Source: Paraniabella defluvii (lineage in GTDB: Bacteria > Bacteroidota > Bacteroidia > Chitinophagales > Chitinophagaceae). From it: a stretch of 64,000 nt of DNA. A model generated the notes under the pieces. It worked only from the letters and a program-made list of their open reading frames with translations, had not been told where the DNA came from and did no database searches. Every line of letters begins with the position of its first letter. Within the stretch, counting starts at the first letter, position 1. The position numbers and the translations under genes are program-made. Shown in pieces: positions 10,236 to 21,968 of the stretch. The stretch is taken from positions 5,146,001 to 5,210,000 of the forward strand of contig CP079215.1 in NCBI GenBank assembly GCA_019316985.1, given 5' to 3'.

Positions 10236-10623
10236 GGTAAAAATATAATTGGAGTGAAATTTTATGTCATCTTTTTTAAAACATTTTTACCGGCTTCTTT
10301 ACCTGCATAGCTCAATACCTTGTTAAAGGCACTGCCCGGGAGAGCAAAGCCCTCTATCCGGGGTAATCCCCTGGTATGGCTGAGCCTGACGGAGACCGAT
10401 CTCCTTCAGAGTTTGCCGCCCGCTCCATTTTTATCGTATGGCGCCTTATTTATTATTTGGCATGAAATTTTTTACCAGTTGGGGAAAGTTGTTTATTTTA
10501 TTGCCCGAACGGTGGTTTATGAGAGGGTAGGAATGGCGTAAAATAAAGACAACCATTTGATTTTCCCCAAAAGCTATTTCCAAATCTTTTCTTAAATAGA
10601 CAACCGGGATGGTTTTTAAATGT
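10236..10623. other. Region without a confident gene; possible broken minus-strand small gene
   Basis: No intact gene is recognisable. On the minus strand a coding-like stretch ends at 10262 and reads RGLPRIEGFALPGSAFN, then VLSYAGKEAGKNVLKKMT. Upstream it is interrupted by an in-frame TGA and further shifts. It may be the remnant or error-broken 3' part of a small gene of unknown family. The plus-strand reading frame across 10320-10541 shows no recognisable features and I do not call it. Confidence 0.3.
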
Positions 10624-10631
10624 TAATTTTG
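10624..10631 (+). promoter_or_regulatory. -7 promoter element of the S41 protease gene
   Basis: TAATTTTG matches TAnnTTTG. It lies 34 bp before the start codon at 10665, which would leave a leader of roughly 25-30 bases. Confidence 0.5.
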
Positions 10632-10664
10632 AGTGTGGTAAAATTTTTAAAATACATATTTAAT

Positions 10665-12786
10665 ATGAAGAGGCTTCCGTTTTTGATATTGTTGGTGATA
10701 GTGGCGGGTTCTTTTTCGCTTTCAAAAACAAAATAATTCCGAATAACGACGATGTAGGAAAATATGAACTCATCATGACCATGGTGTCGAAACTGCTGTC
10801 GCAGGGGCATTATGACCCTAAGGCGATAAACGACGAGTTCTCCGAAAAAGTTTTCAGCAAGTACCTGGAAGACCTGGACCCCAAGAAAAATATCTTTTTA
10901 AAAAGAGATGTGGATTCGCTGGCCGGTTTATACGGCAAAAGATCGATGACGAGCTCAACGGGGCGCCGGTGGAAAGCTTTATAGGGATATCCAAAGTGTT
11001 TGACCAGCGTATAGCCGAAGCCGCCCAATGGAAGAACCAGCTGTTGGCGCAGCCTTTCGACTTTAAAATTGATGAAACGGCAGAGCTGAATGGTAAAAAG
11101 CTGGAGTATCCCGGCAGTGTGCAGGAGCGTAAGGATCGCTGGAGGAAAATGCTGAAATACTACGCATTGGAGCGTTTTGTTGACCTGCAGGAAGGTAAAA
11201 GCGCGTCTAAGTCGGGAAAGTCTGACGCGCAGCTGGAAAAGGAAGCCCGCGAAAAGATCGATACCATGATGACCCGTATGTTCGACCGCTATAAGGTAAA
11301 ATTTACGGAAGAAGACAAGTTCAACCTTTTTGTAGACAATATTACTACGGCTATGGACCCGCATACCGAATTCTTCCCGCCGGCTGATAAAAGTTATTTT
11401 GACGAAGAGTTGAGCGGCAGCTTTTTCGGCATAGGAGCCGGCCTCCAGTACTCTGACGGCTTAATAAAGATCATCAGCATTAACGTGGGCAGTCCCGCCG
11501 CCAAATCGGGACAGCTGGCCCCCGGCGACCTGATCACTAAAGTGGCGCAGGAAAAGATGGCCAGCCGGTGGATATGCTGGGTTATGATGTGCAGGATGCT
11601 GTGAAACTGATCAGGGTAAGGAAGGTACCACCGTAAGGCTTACCATTAAAAAGCCTGATGGTACGGTAAAAGAAGTATCGCTGGTCAGGAAAAGATTGAA
11701 AATGATATTGACACCTATGCCCGAAGCGCTATATTAAGGGATAGCGTAAAGAATACCAAGGTAGGGATTATTTACCTGCCGGAGTTTTATGTGCCTTTTA
11801 ACGACCCCAACGGCCGCCGCAGGAGCTTTACCGACGTGGCCCGCGAAGTACAGAAACTGAAAGACGAAAAAGTAGATGGTATTATTATGGACCTGAGGCG
11901 GAACGGCGGCGGTTCTTTATATGACGTGGTGCAGATGGTAGGCCTGTTTATTAAAGAAGGGCCCATTGTACAGGTAAAAGACAGGTCTGCAGGGGCACAG
12001 GTTTTAAAGGATGAGGATAAATCGGTATTATATACCGGGCCTTTAGCCGTAATGGTAGATGAGTTCAGTGCTTCTGCTTCAGAGATATTTGCGGCCGCCA
12101 TACAGGATTATAAGAGGGGCGTGGTAATCGGCAGTACTTCCACTTACGGAAAGGGTACCGTGCAGCAAAATATCGGCCTCGATCATTCCGGCTTTAAAAG
12201 AGACGGCGGCGGCGACCTGGGCGCGGTTAAATTAACATTAAGAAAATTTTACCGGGTAAGCGGCGGCTCCACGCAGCTAAAAGGCGTAGAGTCTGATATT
12301 GTGCTGCCCAGCCAGATGGCGGCCCTGAAGCTGCGTGAAAAAGACAACGAGTTTGCCTTGCAGTACGATGAAATTAATAAGGCCAGCTACACGCCCTGGA
12401 ACTCGGAGTATGATATTAATACGTTGAAGCAATTGAGTAACAGCCGTTTACAAAAAGACAGCTCTTTCCAAACCATTTTAAGAAATGCGGCCTGGCTGGC
12501 TGATGAAAACGAAAGAAGCTACTCGCTGAATATAGATAAATACAAGGCGGAGAAAAAGCTGGTAAAAGCCAAGGCAGACCAGATCATTGCGGCGCAGAAA
12601 CTGAAAAAGAACCTGAATGTTTCCTTATTGCCTATGGAGCTGGAAAAATATAAGGGAGACGAGAACAAACAGGAGCGTTTAAAGCAGTGGATCAGGAGTT
12701 TAAGCGAGGATATCTACCTTAACCAGGCCGGCCAGGTAATGGACGATATGATCGTGGAAGCCAAAAACTTTGCCATGAACAAATAA
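10665..12786 (+). CDS. prc: Carboxy-terminal (tail-specific) S41 processing peptidase, Prc/Tsp type
   Basis: About 706 residues after repair of several one-base gaps (near 10715, 10938, 11558, 11612 and 11692). The start at 10665 gives an N-terminal membrane or signal segment, MKRLPFLILLVIVAGSFF. An N-terminal Tsp helical domain follows (YLEDLDPKKNIFLKRDVDSL). The PDZ domain is seen in FGIGAGLQYSDGLIKIISIN and SPAAKSGQLAPGDLITKVAQ. The S41 catalytic domain has DLRRNGGGSL, the serine region VDEFSASASEIFAAAIQDY and the lysine region STYGKGTVQ. The C-terminal DUF3340-like part closes the protein. It degrades or trims periplasmic proteins from the C-terminus. Flanked by its own promoter and terminator, so probably monocistronic. 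All catalytic residues are present. Confidence 0.92.
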
Positions 12787-12810
12787 ATGTATATATTTAG
12801 TAATGATACG

Positions 12811-12843
12811 AAATCTGCTAGCCCCGGGCTGGCAGATTTTTTT
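12811..12843 (+). terminator. Rho-independent terminator after prc
   Basis: Stem AAATCTGC...GCAGATTT with an inner AGCCC/GGGCT pairing, closed by a CCGG-type turn and followed by seven T. It lies 25 bp after the prc stop. Confidence 0.8.
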
Positions 12844-12881
12844 ATGTGTAAAAAAACTCGGTCGATAAAGGCGCATAACCC

Positions 12882-12889
12882 TAAATTTG
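12882..12889 (+). promoter_or_regulatory. Candidate -7 element upstream of the polysaccharide locus
   Basis: TAAATTTG fits TAnnTTTG exactly. It is 136 bp upstream of the exporter start at 13025, so a long leader is implied. No structured riboswitch is recognisable in that leader. Confidence 0.45.
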
Positions 12890-13024
12890 CACGCAATTTG
12901 TGTATAACACAGCCGTCCTTAATCTTATGACAAATATGAAACGTAGCGGGAAATTTTTTCTCCATAAAGGGGAGCATTATAGCAGGTCTTTGGGAGCTTC
13001 CTTATTCAAAAACAAAACTCAGGG

Positions 13025-15458
13025 ATGAAATTTAAAGGTACTATCGTTTGGTTAGCCATAGTTGGTTTATTGAGCGCCGCTCTTCCGGCATTTTCTCAAA
13101 CAGATTATAAAAATATAAAGGTAGACCAGCTTTCGGATGCCCAGATCAAGGACATGATGAATAAAGTAGGTGATATGGGCTATTCTGATGCGCAGTTAGA
13201 GCAAGCCGCCGCCGCCAGGGAATGGATGCTACAGAGATAAAAAAGCTAAAAGAGCGGGTGGAGAAAATAAGGTTGCAGAATAATGAGAAAACGGATACAG
13301 AAATAGCTGTAGAGGGCGGGCAAACAAATACCGGTCGCTCGTCGGCTCAAACCTCTAAAACAGCAAACACTGATCCGGGAAAACCCAAATCGCGGGTATA
13401 TGGGTCAGATCTTTTTGGCTCGGGCTCCTTAACCTTTGAGCCCAATATGCGTATGGCTACTCCTAAAAATTATATTATAGGCCCCGATGATGAATTACTG
13501 ATAGATATTACAGGTGATAATGAAGCCAGCTATAAGCCCCGTGTATCGCCTGAAGGAACCATTTCAATAGAATATATAGGCCGTATATCGGTGGCTGGCC
13601 TTACTATTGAACAGGCTACTAATAAAATACGCTCGGCTATGTCTGGCACTTATCCTGCCATGAGAAGCGGCCGTACCCAGGTAGCGGTTAATTTAGGCAA
13701 TATACGTAGCATTAAAGTGATCATTACCGGGAGGTCACCAAACCAGGCACTTATACGTTGTCGTCCCTGGCCAGCGTTTATAATGCCTTATATGCTTCAG
13801 GGGCCTAATGAAAATGGTTCGTTCCGAAATATACAGGTAATACGTAACAACCAGGTAATAGCTACCGTTGACGTTTATGATTTCCTGGTCAATGGTACAC
13901 AGCCCGAAAACATCCGCTTGCAAGACCAGGATGTGATTCATATCCCTATCTACCAGATAAGGGTCGATGTTACGGGAGAAGTGAAAAGACCTGCCATTTA
14001 TGAAATTCGCGCAGATGAGAGTTTGGCGGATGTGCTGAAATATGCGGGTGGCTTCTCCGAAATGGCTTATAAAGCGCGTGTGAAAGTGTTCCAGAATACG
14101 CCCACTGAAAAAAGGTGATCAGCAAAACTATATTAGAGTTTCCCGATTATAAGCCGAGGAATGGAGACAAGGTGATAGTAGACCCGATATTGGATCGGTT
14201 CGAGAATAAGATTCAATTGGTAGGCGCGGTGTTCAGACCAGGGGTGTATGAATTAACGCCGGGGCTCACGCTGAAAAAATTAATCCAGCAGGCCGACGGA
14301 TTAAAGGAGGACGCCTTTATGAACCGGGGCTATATTATCCGTTTAAACCCTGATAATACCAGCACCGTTATACCTTTTGATGTTTCCAATATTATGCAAA
14401 ATGCTTCGGCAGATATTGCCCTAAAAAGAGAGGATATTGTACAGGTATCTTCTATATTCGATCTGCGGGACGAATATACCGTAAGTATTGGCGGAGAAGT
14501 CAGGAACCCGGGGCCTTTAATTTTTCTACCAATATGCGTGTAGAAGACCTGGTGCAAATGGCGGGCGGTTTTAAGGAAGGTGCCAGCCCGGCCAATATCG
14601 AAGTAGCCAGGAGGATAAAAGGAACGGACCTGACCCAAAAAACAGCGCAGACGGCCCAGGTGTTTAATATTACCGTAAACAAGGATCTTAGCCTTTCTGA
14701 TACCGGCTTTATATTAGAGCCTTTTGATATGGTTTCTGTAAGACCTACCGAAGGGTACACCGGGCAGCAACAGGTGCAGATACTGGGAGAGGTATTACGC
14801 CCCGGCATCTATACGATACAATCAAAGAACGAACGGATCTCCGACATCATAAAGAGGGCTGGAGGCCTTACTGCTTTTGCTTATTCAAAAGGAGCTTCGC
14901 TTAAAAGGCCAACACCGGTTGGCGGAGACCAGGAGGAGGAAAATATACGGGCTTTAAACCTCGAGCGTTTGAAACAGGTGGGCGCCAGCGATTCTGCAGT
15001 AAAAGCCAACAGGTACCTGTCGTCTGTAGCTTCAGACCTTGTAGGTATTGAACTCGAAAAGATCTTGGAAGCTCCTCAATCGCGTTATGATCTTTTGGTA
15101 GAAAACGGAGATATCATTAAAATTCCAACCTTACTACAAACTGTAAAAGTAACCGGCGAAGTGCTGCGCCCTATTTCGGTAGTGTATAAGCCAGGCAAGC
15201 CCTTTAAATATTATGTGAACAGTGCCGGGGCTTTACCAGCAATGCACATAAAAGGGCTCCTTTATCAGTAATGCTAACGGGGCTGTTGCAGGAACTACCA
15301 AAGCTCTATTCTTCAACAATTATCCTTCTGTAACACCCGGCTCAGAAATTTCGGTACCGCAGAGGGCGGTGAGAGAGAGAATGTCGGCACAGGCCTGGAT
15401 AGGCATAGGTACAGGTATAGCCTCATTAGCCGCTTTAATTTTTGCGATCATCAAATAA
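13025..15458 (+). CDS. Wza-type polysaccharide export protein with multiple SLBB domains
   Basis: About 811 residues after repair of one-base gaps (near 13215, 13735, 14112, 14518 and 15240). The signal peptide is MKFKGTIVWLAIVGLLSAA...PAFSQ. An N-terminal helical Asp/Lys-rich region follows, then the poly-export domain (NYIIGPDDELLIDITGDNEA, VSPEGTISIEYIGRISVAGL). Successive SLBB repeats are seen in VDVTGEVKRPAIYEI, VQLVGAVFRPGVYEL-like, SIGGEVRNPGPF, VQILGEVLRPGIYTI and VKVTGEVLRPISVVY. A C-terminal membrane helix (WIGIGTGIASLAALIFAII) ends the protein. Such proteins form the outer-membrane/periplasmic channel for capsule or exopolysaccharide. It is the first gene of the locus, 10 bp ahead of the chain-length gene. 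Confidence 0.88.
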
Positions 15459-15467
15459 GGTTAAACT

Positions 15468-16609
15468 ATGCAGGATAAAGTGGAATTTTCTGGTGAAAAA
15501 AACGAAGGACAGGAAGTAACTTCCAAAGAATTAATATTTAATGTATATGATTGGGGGCGGTATTTATTGTCTAAATGGTATATTGTATTGTTATTTGGAT
15601 TACTGGGCGCCGCTTTAGGTTTAGCTTATGCTTTTTCCAAAAAAAAAAAGACGTATACAGCTACTACGAGTTTCGTATTGGAGACAGGTAAGTCGGGCGG
15701 CCTTGCATCTTATGCCGGAATAGCATCTTCATTGGGCATTGACCTTGGGGGAGCAGGTGGCGGCTTATTTGATGGCGATAATATCATTGAACTTTATAAG
15801 TCAAGGAATATGATAAGCCAGGCGCTCCTGACAGAAGCTGACTTTGGCGGCAACCGCCAGCTTTTAATAGATCGCTATATTGAATTTAATAAACTTCGGG
15901 ATAGCTGGACGAAATCGAATCCGGAATTAAAGATGATTCATTTTAGGTCGGACAATATCTATACAAATCCTAAACTGCAGCTATTACATGATAGTATTAT
16001 GGGGCAGATTGTGAAAGGGATATCAGACGCTAGTCTGAAAGTCGAAAAAAGAGACAAAAAGCTAAACATTATTTATGTGGTAGTTCAAAGCGGCGACGAA
16101 CTTTTTGCCAAAGCTTTGAATGAAAGTCTTGTTCAAAAAGTTAACCGGTTTTACCTGGACACAAAAACAACGAGGAACCTGGAAAATGTAGCTATTTTAC
16201 AGGCTAAAACTGATTCTGTAAGAGGTATAATGACCGGGGCTATTAACCGGGCAGCAGCAGTTGCCGATGCCACTCCCAATCAAAATCCTACGAGAATGGC
16301 ACAGCGCGTGGCGCCTATGCAAAACGAAAAAGTAAAAGCAGAAGTTAACCAGGAAGTATTAAAGTCTTTATTACAAAACCTGGAATTAAGTAAAATTTCA
16401 CTTTTAAAAGAAACCCCTTGATCCAGGTAGTTGATAAGCCGGTTCTACCGTTGGATATTACAAAGTTTGGCAAAATTAAAGGGATGTTGATAGGCGGATT
16501 TTTAGGATGTTTTCTCGTTATCGGCATCCTGATTATTTGGAAGATCTTGCGTCCCCTATTCTTAAAAGAAAAGACGTATAAAACATTAAAAGCAGCCCAT
16601 CACCAATAG
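15468..16609 (+). CDS. Wzz-type polysaccharide co-polymerase / chain-length determinant
   Basis: About 380 residues. The first membrane helix is WYIVLLFGLLGAALGLAYAF after a short cytoplasmic head. A long periplasmic coiled region follows (ETGKSGGLASYAGIASSLGI, ALNESLVQKVNRFYLDTKTT). The second helix is near the C-terminus (MLIGGFLGCFLVIGILII), with a proline-containing motif just before it (PVLPLDITKFGKIKG). One base is missing near 16417, splitting the last quarter. There is no fused tyrosine kinase domain. Together with the upstream exporter and downstream Wzx/Wzy it indicates Wzy-dependent assembly. A ten-A run at 15648-15657 lies just after helix 1. Confidence 0.85.
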
Positions 16610-16800
16610 GCTAAATATGGGTTCTTAATATATATAGAAGTAAAGAAGAATATTGTAACAAAAAATCCTTATTTCTAACAAACTTTACCATAACCGAGTA
16701 GTGTTACAGCATCGGTTCATAAAGTGTTATAAGAGAATCTGTTAAAAATAACACCTTATAAAGCCGTTGCTGGTTAATACATATTAAATTATAAAACAAT

Positions 16801-17944
16801 GTCTATAGAATCCATTATAAGCTTTATAAGGCATACATTTAATAGCTCCGGGTTTATTCAACTACATACCCCGCATTTTGGGGGTAACGAGAAAAAGTAT
16901 CTGGAAGAAACTATCGATTCTACCTATGTATCGTCAGTGGGACCGTTCGTCGATAAGTTTGAAAAAGAATTTGCAAAATATACAGGTGCAAATTACGCCG
17001 TTGCTTGCGTGAATGGAACAAATGCTTTGCAAATCGCACTGCTCGTAAATGAGGTCGCATACAACGACGAAGTGTTGTCACAAGCCCTGACTTTTATTGC
17101 CACTGCAAATGCGATTAGTTACATTGGAGCAACACCTGTTTTTATTGATGTGGATAAAGATACACTTGGAATGTCGCCAAAAGCGTTACTTGCTTTTCTT
17201 ACTGAAAACGCTCAGAAACGGGGAGACGGGTTTACTTACAATAGAGTAACAGGCAAAAAAATAAGCGCTTGTGTGCCAATGCACACATTTGGTTTGCCTT
17301 TACGCATTGATGAAATAGCCGCAATTTGTAAGGAGTGGAATATAGTATTAATAGAAGATGCGGCTGAATCGTTAGGCAGCTACTACAAAGGGAGTCATAC
17401 CGGAAATTTTGGAGCAATTGGAACATTTAGTTTTAATGGAAATAAAATAATTACGTCCGGTGGAGGTGGAGCGTTGATTACAAACGATGAGAAATTAGCG
17501 AAGCGTATAAAACATTTGACGACCCAGGCTAAATTACCTCACCCTTGGCGTTTTACACATGATGAAATAGGCTACAATTTCCGTTTACCGAATTTGAACG
17601 CCGCGTTGCTTTGTGCACAGCTGGAGCAATTGAATGGTTTTCTGGAAAATAAGCGTGAGCTTGCGAAAATCTATGAAAATTATTTTCGAAATACAGATAT
17701 TCAATTTATAAAAGAAATTGAAAACGCGAAGGCAAATTATTGGCTAAATGTTATTTTGCTAAATAATGAGCAAGCGCGCGATGAATTTCTGAACCAAACC
17801 AATGAAGGCGGAGTTATGACGCGTCCGGCGTGGGATTTGATGAATACCCTGCCCATGTTTGCAAACTGTCAGCATGATGGCCTGGAAAATAGCCAATGGA
17901 TTGCAGAACGGTTGGTGAACATACCAAGTAGTGTGAGAAAATGA
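16801..17944 (+). CDS. legC: LegC-type DegT/DnrJ/EryC1/StrS aminotransferase
   Basis: 381-residue PLP-dependent sugar aminotransferase, intact. It opens with a LegC-like FIRHTFNSSGFIQLHTPHFG. PLP-fold motifs are GTNALQIAL, VLSQALTFIATANAI, VLIEDAAESLGS and the Schiff-base lysine in FSFNGNKIITSGGGGAL. LegC enzymes convert the UDP- or GDP-linked 4-keto-6-deoxy sugar into the 4-amino sugar on the way to legionaminic acid. The LegI, LegG, PtmE-like and LegF genes downstream, and a 4,6-dehydratase at 42 kb, support that role over other StrS-family roles. It starts the AT-rich block. Next gene begins 6 bp after the stop. Confidence 0.85.
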
Positions 17945-17950
17945 TAATCA

Positions 17951-18583
17951 ATGAAAGTTTTAGTAATCAGCGACATTCATGGTAATCTTCCGGCGCTCGA
18001 ATTTGTATTGAAAGAGGAGCGAAATGTGGATTTGATTATTTCCTTAGGCGATGTCGTAAATTATGGCCCATGGAGTAACGAATGTGTAGATTTGTTAGAT
18101 ACGCAAGATAACATAATACTTATTAGAGGCAATCATGAAGAAGCCTTTCTTTCTGGGATTTACCCAGGAAATAACGAAATCGCAAAAGCGTTTTTTAATT
18201 TTTGTTATCCGAAGTTTGACAGAAAAGAGATAATAGAAAACTATCTTGATGAATATTGGCAATCGGATTATTGTTTTACCCATACTATCAATGATCAATA
18301 CATATATGAAGATTCTAATGTAGTAATTTCCAAGAATTATTTTATAGGACATTCACATAGAATGTTCAGAAAAATTAGTAATGGGTTTCAACTTATCAAT
18401 GTAGGAAGTGTGGGGCAAAATAGGGTTAATATTGATGAGATTAACTATGCCGTATTATATACTGAAAATAAAAAAATAGAGCTTAAGAGAAAAGCGTTTT
18501 CGTCAGATAAATTAGTAAATCAAATGAAAGCATATGCGTATCCACAAATTTGTATGGATTATATTCTTTCGAAAAGTAGGTAA
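17951..18583 (+). CDS. Metallophosphoesterase, YfcE/ApaH-like
   Basis: 210 residues, intact. The calcineurin-like metal-site motifs are all present: ISDIHGNLPAL, SLGDVVNYGPW, IRGNHEEAF and the C-terminal FIGHSHRMF. Enzymes of this fold hydrolyse phosphodiesters or phosphomonoesters with two metal ions. The substrate here is unknown. Tight packing between legC and an ATP-grasp gene (6 bp and 2 bp gaps) implies a role in sugar synthesis or decoration; this is inference. Confidence 0.82.
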   Translation: MKVLVISDIHGNLPALEFVLKEERNVDLIISLGDVVNYGPWSNECVDLLDTQDNIILIRGNHEEAFLSGIYPGNNEIAKAFFNFCYPKFDRKEIIENYLDEYWQSDYCFTHTINDQYIYEDSNVVISKNYFIGHSHRMFRKISNGFQLINVGSVGQNRVNIDEINYAVLYTENKKIELKRKAFSSDKLVNQMKAYAYPQICMDYILSKSR

Positions 18584-18585
18584 TT

Positions 18586-19572
18586 ATGGAAAATAAAATA
18601 AATATTGGCGTAACGGGAACGGGTAGCTTAATTGGTCAGGCCGTAATCAAATCTGTTATGCGGTCGGATTTAAATGCAACTATTGATTTTATTGGCCTAG
18701 ATTATTTTAATAAGACGGTTGGCTCATTTTGGTGTAAAAAAATTATTTACTCCCAGATATTTTAAATCCGAGCGTAACCGAAGAACAATGGTTGGACGTA
18801 ATCATCAATACCCTGTTGGAAAATAATATTAGGCTGTTGTTTGTAGGGGTGGATTTTGAGCTGCCTTTATTAGCCAAATACAGGCAGTTAATAGAAGAAA
18901 AAACCAACGCAATTGTTTTAGTCAGTTCGGAAGAAGTGATAAAAATTGCAGATGATAAATATCTGACCTATCAATTTTTAAAAGACAATAATTTACACGC
19001 CCCTCAATCATGGTTACCCTGTGAGCTTCATAATGTACAATTAGAGTTTCCGTTGATTGTGAAACCACGCAAAGGCGCGCGCAGCGTAGGTGTAAGCAAA
19101 GTTGAAAATAGAGAACAATTGTTTAAAAATATGGAGCTGCTTAAAGGTCCGATTATACAGGAGTGCGTTGGCTCAGAGGAAACCGAGTATACCTGCGGAG
19201 CTATTTACCTGAACGGTGAAGTAAAAAAAAGTCATCGTTTTAAACAGGAGCCTTAAAGCAGGTAATACGTATATCTCTTATTTCAAAAATGATTTTCCGA
19301 AAATAATTTCAGACTATGTTACAGAAGTTTGTCAAAAGTTAAAACCCTTTGGCGCATGTAATTTCCAATTACGGATGGATAGAAACGGCGTACCGAAAAT
19401 TTTTGAAATAAATAGCCGTCATTCCGGCACTACTTATATACGGTCTTTGTTTGGATTTAAAGAAATAGAGTTCATTATAAACGCTTTGCTTTTTAATAAA
19501 GAGCTGGAGTTTGCATTGCAGGAGGGTACGGTAGTAAGATATTACGATGAATTTTTTATCCCAGAAAAGTAA
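18586..19572 (+). CDS. ATP-grasp family ligase (CarB/PylC-like)
   Basis: About 328 residues after repair of one-base gaps (near 18740 and 19252). The N-terminus is a Rossmann-like pre-ATP-grasp domain (INIGVTGTGSLIGQAVIKSV). Then come the lid and nucleotide-binding parts: IKIADDKYLTYQFLKDN, LIVKPRKGARSVGVSKVE with the ATP-binding lysines, IIQECVGSEETEYTCG, and the metal-binding FEINSRHSGTT. ATP-grasp enzymes join a carboxylate to an amine through an acyl-phosphate. The most economical guess is attachment of an amino acid or other acid to an amino sugar. The stop abuts the next start with no gap, so translation may be coupled. Confidence 0.82.
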
Positions 19573-20410
19573 ATGAGAATACTAATAACAGGAGTGAATG
19601 GTTTTGTAGGCCAACATTTGTTTCATTTTTTACAAGAAAAGAAATACGAGGTATATGGAATATATAAAAGTGGGTCAGCGATCTCAGAAAATTGCTATAA
19701 GGCGGATTTATCAAATCGCGAAGAAACTTATCGGCTCATTAACGTTACTTTGAAGGATAAAGTTGATGTGCTTATTCATACTGCCTCAGTTATTGCAAAT
19801 GCTGACAATTTGGACGACCTTGCTGTTGTTTTTCAAAACACGGCCATTGCAAAAAATATAGCAGATTCCATACAGTCCTCAGGCATAAAGCAACTCATTA
19901 ATTTTTCCAGCTCGTCAGTCTATCCCAATGTAGATGGTTTATTCACCGAAAAAGCAGTGCCGAATCCGGCAAAAATGCCGACTGCTTTTATGGCTTATCT
20001 AAATGGAATGCAGAAGTGGTTTTAAATTATGGTATAAATGCAGCCGATGTAAAAATATTACACCTACGGGTTGCGATGATATATGGCGAAGGGATGAATA
20101 AGACACGGCTGATTCCGATATTAGAGAAAGAGCTCTTGGAAAAAAATACGATTACTATCTATGCAAATGGTGAGAGATTCGTCAATCAAATCCATATTGA
20201 TAAATTGCGTGAATATGTACATGTATTAATAGACTCGGGGCCGAAGGTATTTTTAACGTTGGTGATGAGTACGTTTCTATAAAAGAAATTGCGGAACACC
20301 TGCTACGAACTAAAGGAAATGAGCATTCCAGAATTATTTTTAAACAGGAAGGTAGGAAAACCAGGTTTCAATTAGATATTTCTAAATTGCAAAACTTTCT
20401 CAATGTTTAA
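19573..20410 (+). CDS. NAD-dependent epimerase/dehydratase (extended SDR)
   Basis: About 279 residues after repair of gaps near 20000 and 20248. It starts MRILITGVNGFVGQHLFHFL with the glycine-rich NAD site TGxxGFVG. The catalytic Tyr/Lys pair is in the repaired region around FYGLSKWNAEVV. The Ser is in NFSSSSVYPN, and LHLRVAMIYGEG follows. The substrate is not inferable. It belongs to the ATP-grasp/acyltransferase set inside the legionaminic genes and overlaps the next gene by 8 bp. Confidence 0.8.
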
Positions 20411-20953
20411 GCATTTAAAATTTATATTGCTTTATCCAAAAATAGGGCCTGATATGTATTTTACACATTGGCTACTCTTTTTTAAACCATTTAGAATGTG
20501 GTTCCAGAAAAAGAAAATTGGAAAAATAGGAGCAAATTCAGAAGTAAGGCCATACGCTACAATTTTAGGAACAAGAAATGTTGAAATAGGAAATAACGTG
20601 ATTATTCCCGGCGGAACATTAATCTCAACTTACCCGGGTAATCCAGACTCTAATATAATTATTGAAGATGATGTGTTGCTAGGGCCCAATGTAGCCATAT
20701 ACAGCAGTACACATAATTATAAAGATATTTCTATACCCATAAAAGACCAAGGGTACAATGTGGCAACAACAGTTTTGAAAAAGGCTGTTGGATAGGCATA
20801 AATGCTGTGATATTACCAGGAGTTACTATAGGAAAAAACAGTGTTGTTGGGGCCAATTCTATAGTGAACAAAGACGTTCCCGACTATACTGTGGTCGCGG
20901 GCGCGCCTGCAAAAGTTATTAAAAATTTATTAGAAGATAATAATGCAAAATAG
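20403..20953 (+). CDS. Left-handed beta-helix (hexapeptide) acyltransferase
   Basis: About 183 residues after repair of one gap near 20785. Hexapeptide repeats run from IGKIGANSEVRPYATILG through VIIPGGTLIS, IIIEDDVLLGPNVAIYSSTH and VILPGVTIGKNSVVGANSIV, ending in VVAGAPAKVIK. The active-site His is likely in SSTHNYKDI. It resembles WbbJ/maltose-O-acetyltransferase relatives. It could serve as the N-acetyltransferase of the legionaminic pathway (LegH role) or modify another sugar. It overlaps the NeuB-type gene by 11 bp. Confidence 0.83.
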
Positions 20954-21968
20954 AGTCTTAATCATTGCTGAAGCCGGAGTAAATCATAACGGCAATATTC
21001 AGTTGGCAAAACAGCTTATTGATGCTGCCGCCGCAGCAAAAGTTGATATTGTCAAATTTCAAACCTTTATTGCGGAAAATGTGATTTCGCAGAAAGCACC
21101 AAAAGCAGCATATCAAATTGAGAATACCGGGCATACCAATGAAAGTCAACTGGAAATGGTGAGAAAATTACAATTGACTTTTGATGACTTTTTAGAATTG
21201 AAAAAATACTGTGAGCAAAAGGGAATAGAATTTTTATCTACACCTTTGACTTGGAAAGTGTTGACTTTTTACATTCTCTGAATATTCGGATTTGGAAAAT
21301 ACCCTCGGGAGAAATTACGAACCTGCCTTATCTTAAAAAAATCGGTGCATATAATGAGCGGGTTATGTTTTCAACAGGAATGTCTACGCTTGGGGATATT
21401 GAAAATGCTATTAACATATTGACCGATGCTGGAACCATAAGAGAAAATATAACGGTATTACATTGCAATACAGAATATCCTACGCCTATGCAAGACGTAA
21501 ATCTAAAAGCGATGCAAACCATTAGAGACGCTTTTAATGTTAATGTAGGGTATTCCGATCATACCTTGGGTATAGAGGTTCCAACCGCAGCAGTAGCAAT
21601 GGGTGCAACAGTAATTGAAAAGCACTTTACCTAGACAAAACCATGGAAGGTCCTGATCACAAAGCTTCCTTAGAACCATTGGAGTTGGAACAATTGGTAA
21701 CTGCCATTCGAAATATTGAGCAAGCCTTGGGAACAGGCATCAAACAGCCCTCCGACTCTGAGAAAAAAATATAGAAATAGCGCGTAAGAGCATTCATTTA
21801 GCCAAAAATTTAAAAGCCGGACATATGCTGACTGAAATGGATTTGACTATAAAACGGCCAGGAAATGGCATCAGCCCGATGCTGATAAATGACATTATTG
21901 GCTGTACATTAAAATTCGATGCAGTAAAAGATACTCTTTTACAATTAAAAGACATTGAATGGAAGTAG
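20943..21968 (+). CDS. legI: NeuB/LegI-type nonulosonic acid synthase
   Basis: About 341 residues after repair of gaps near 21246, 21632 and 21768. The TIM-barrel N-terminus has VLIIAEAGVNHNGNIQLAKQ and VKFQTF, then IWKIPSGEITNLPYL, VMFSTGMSTLGDIENA, LHCNTEYPTP, VGYSDHTLG and VIEKHFTLDK. This is a complete set for PEP-dependent condensation to a nine-carbon sugar. The C-terminal SAF/antifreeze-like domain (AKNLKAGHMLTEMDLTIKRP) is present. With LegC, LegG and LegF adjacent, the expected product is legionaminic acid; pseudaminic or N-acetylneuraminic acid is less likely. Overlaps the next gene by 10 bp. Confidence 0.88.

Noticed and set aside
10320..10541. Plus-strand frame as a gene
   Set aside because: No domain, no ribosome-binding site, unusual composition, and the opposite strand reads more protein-like.
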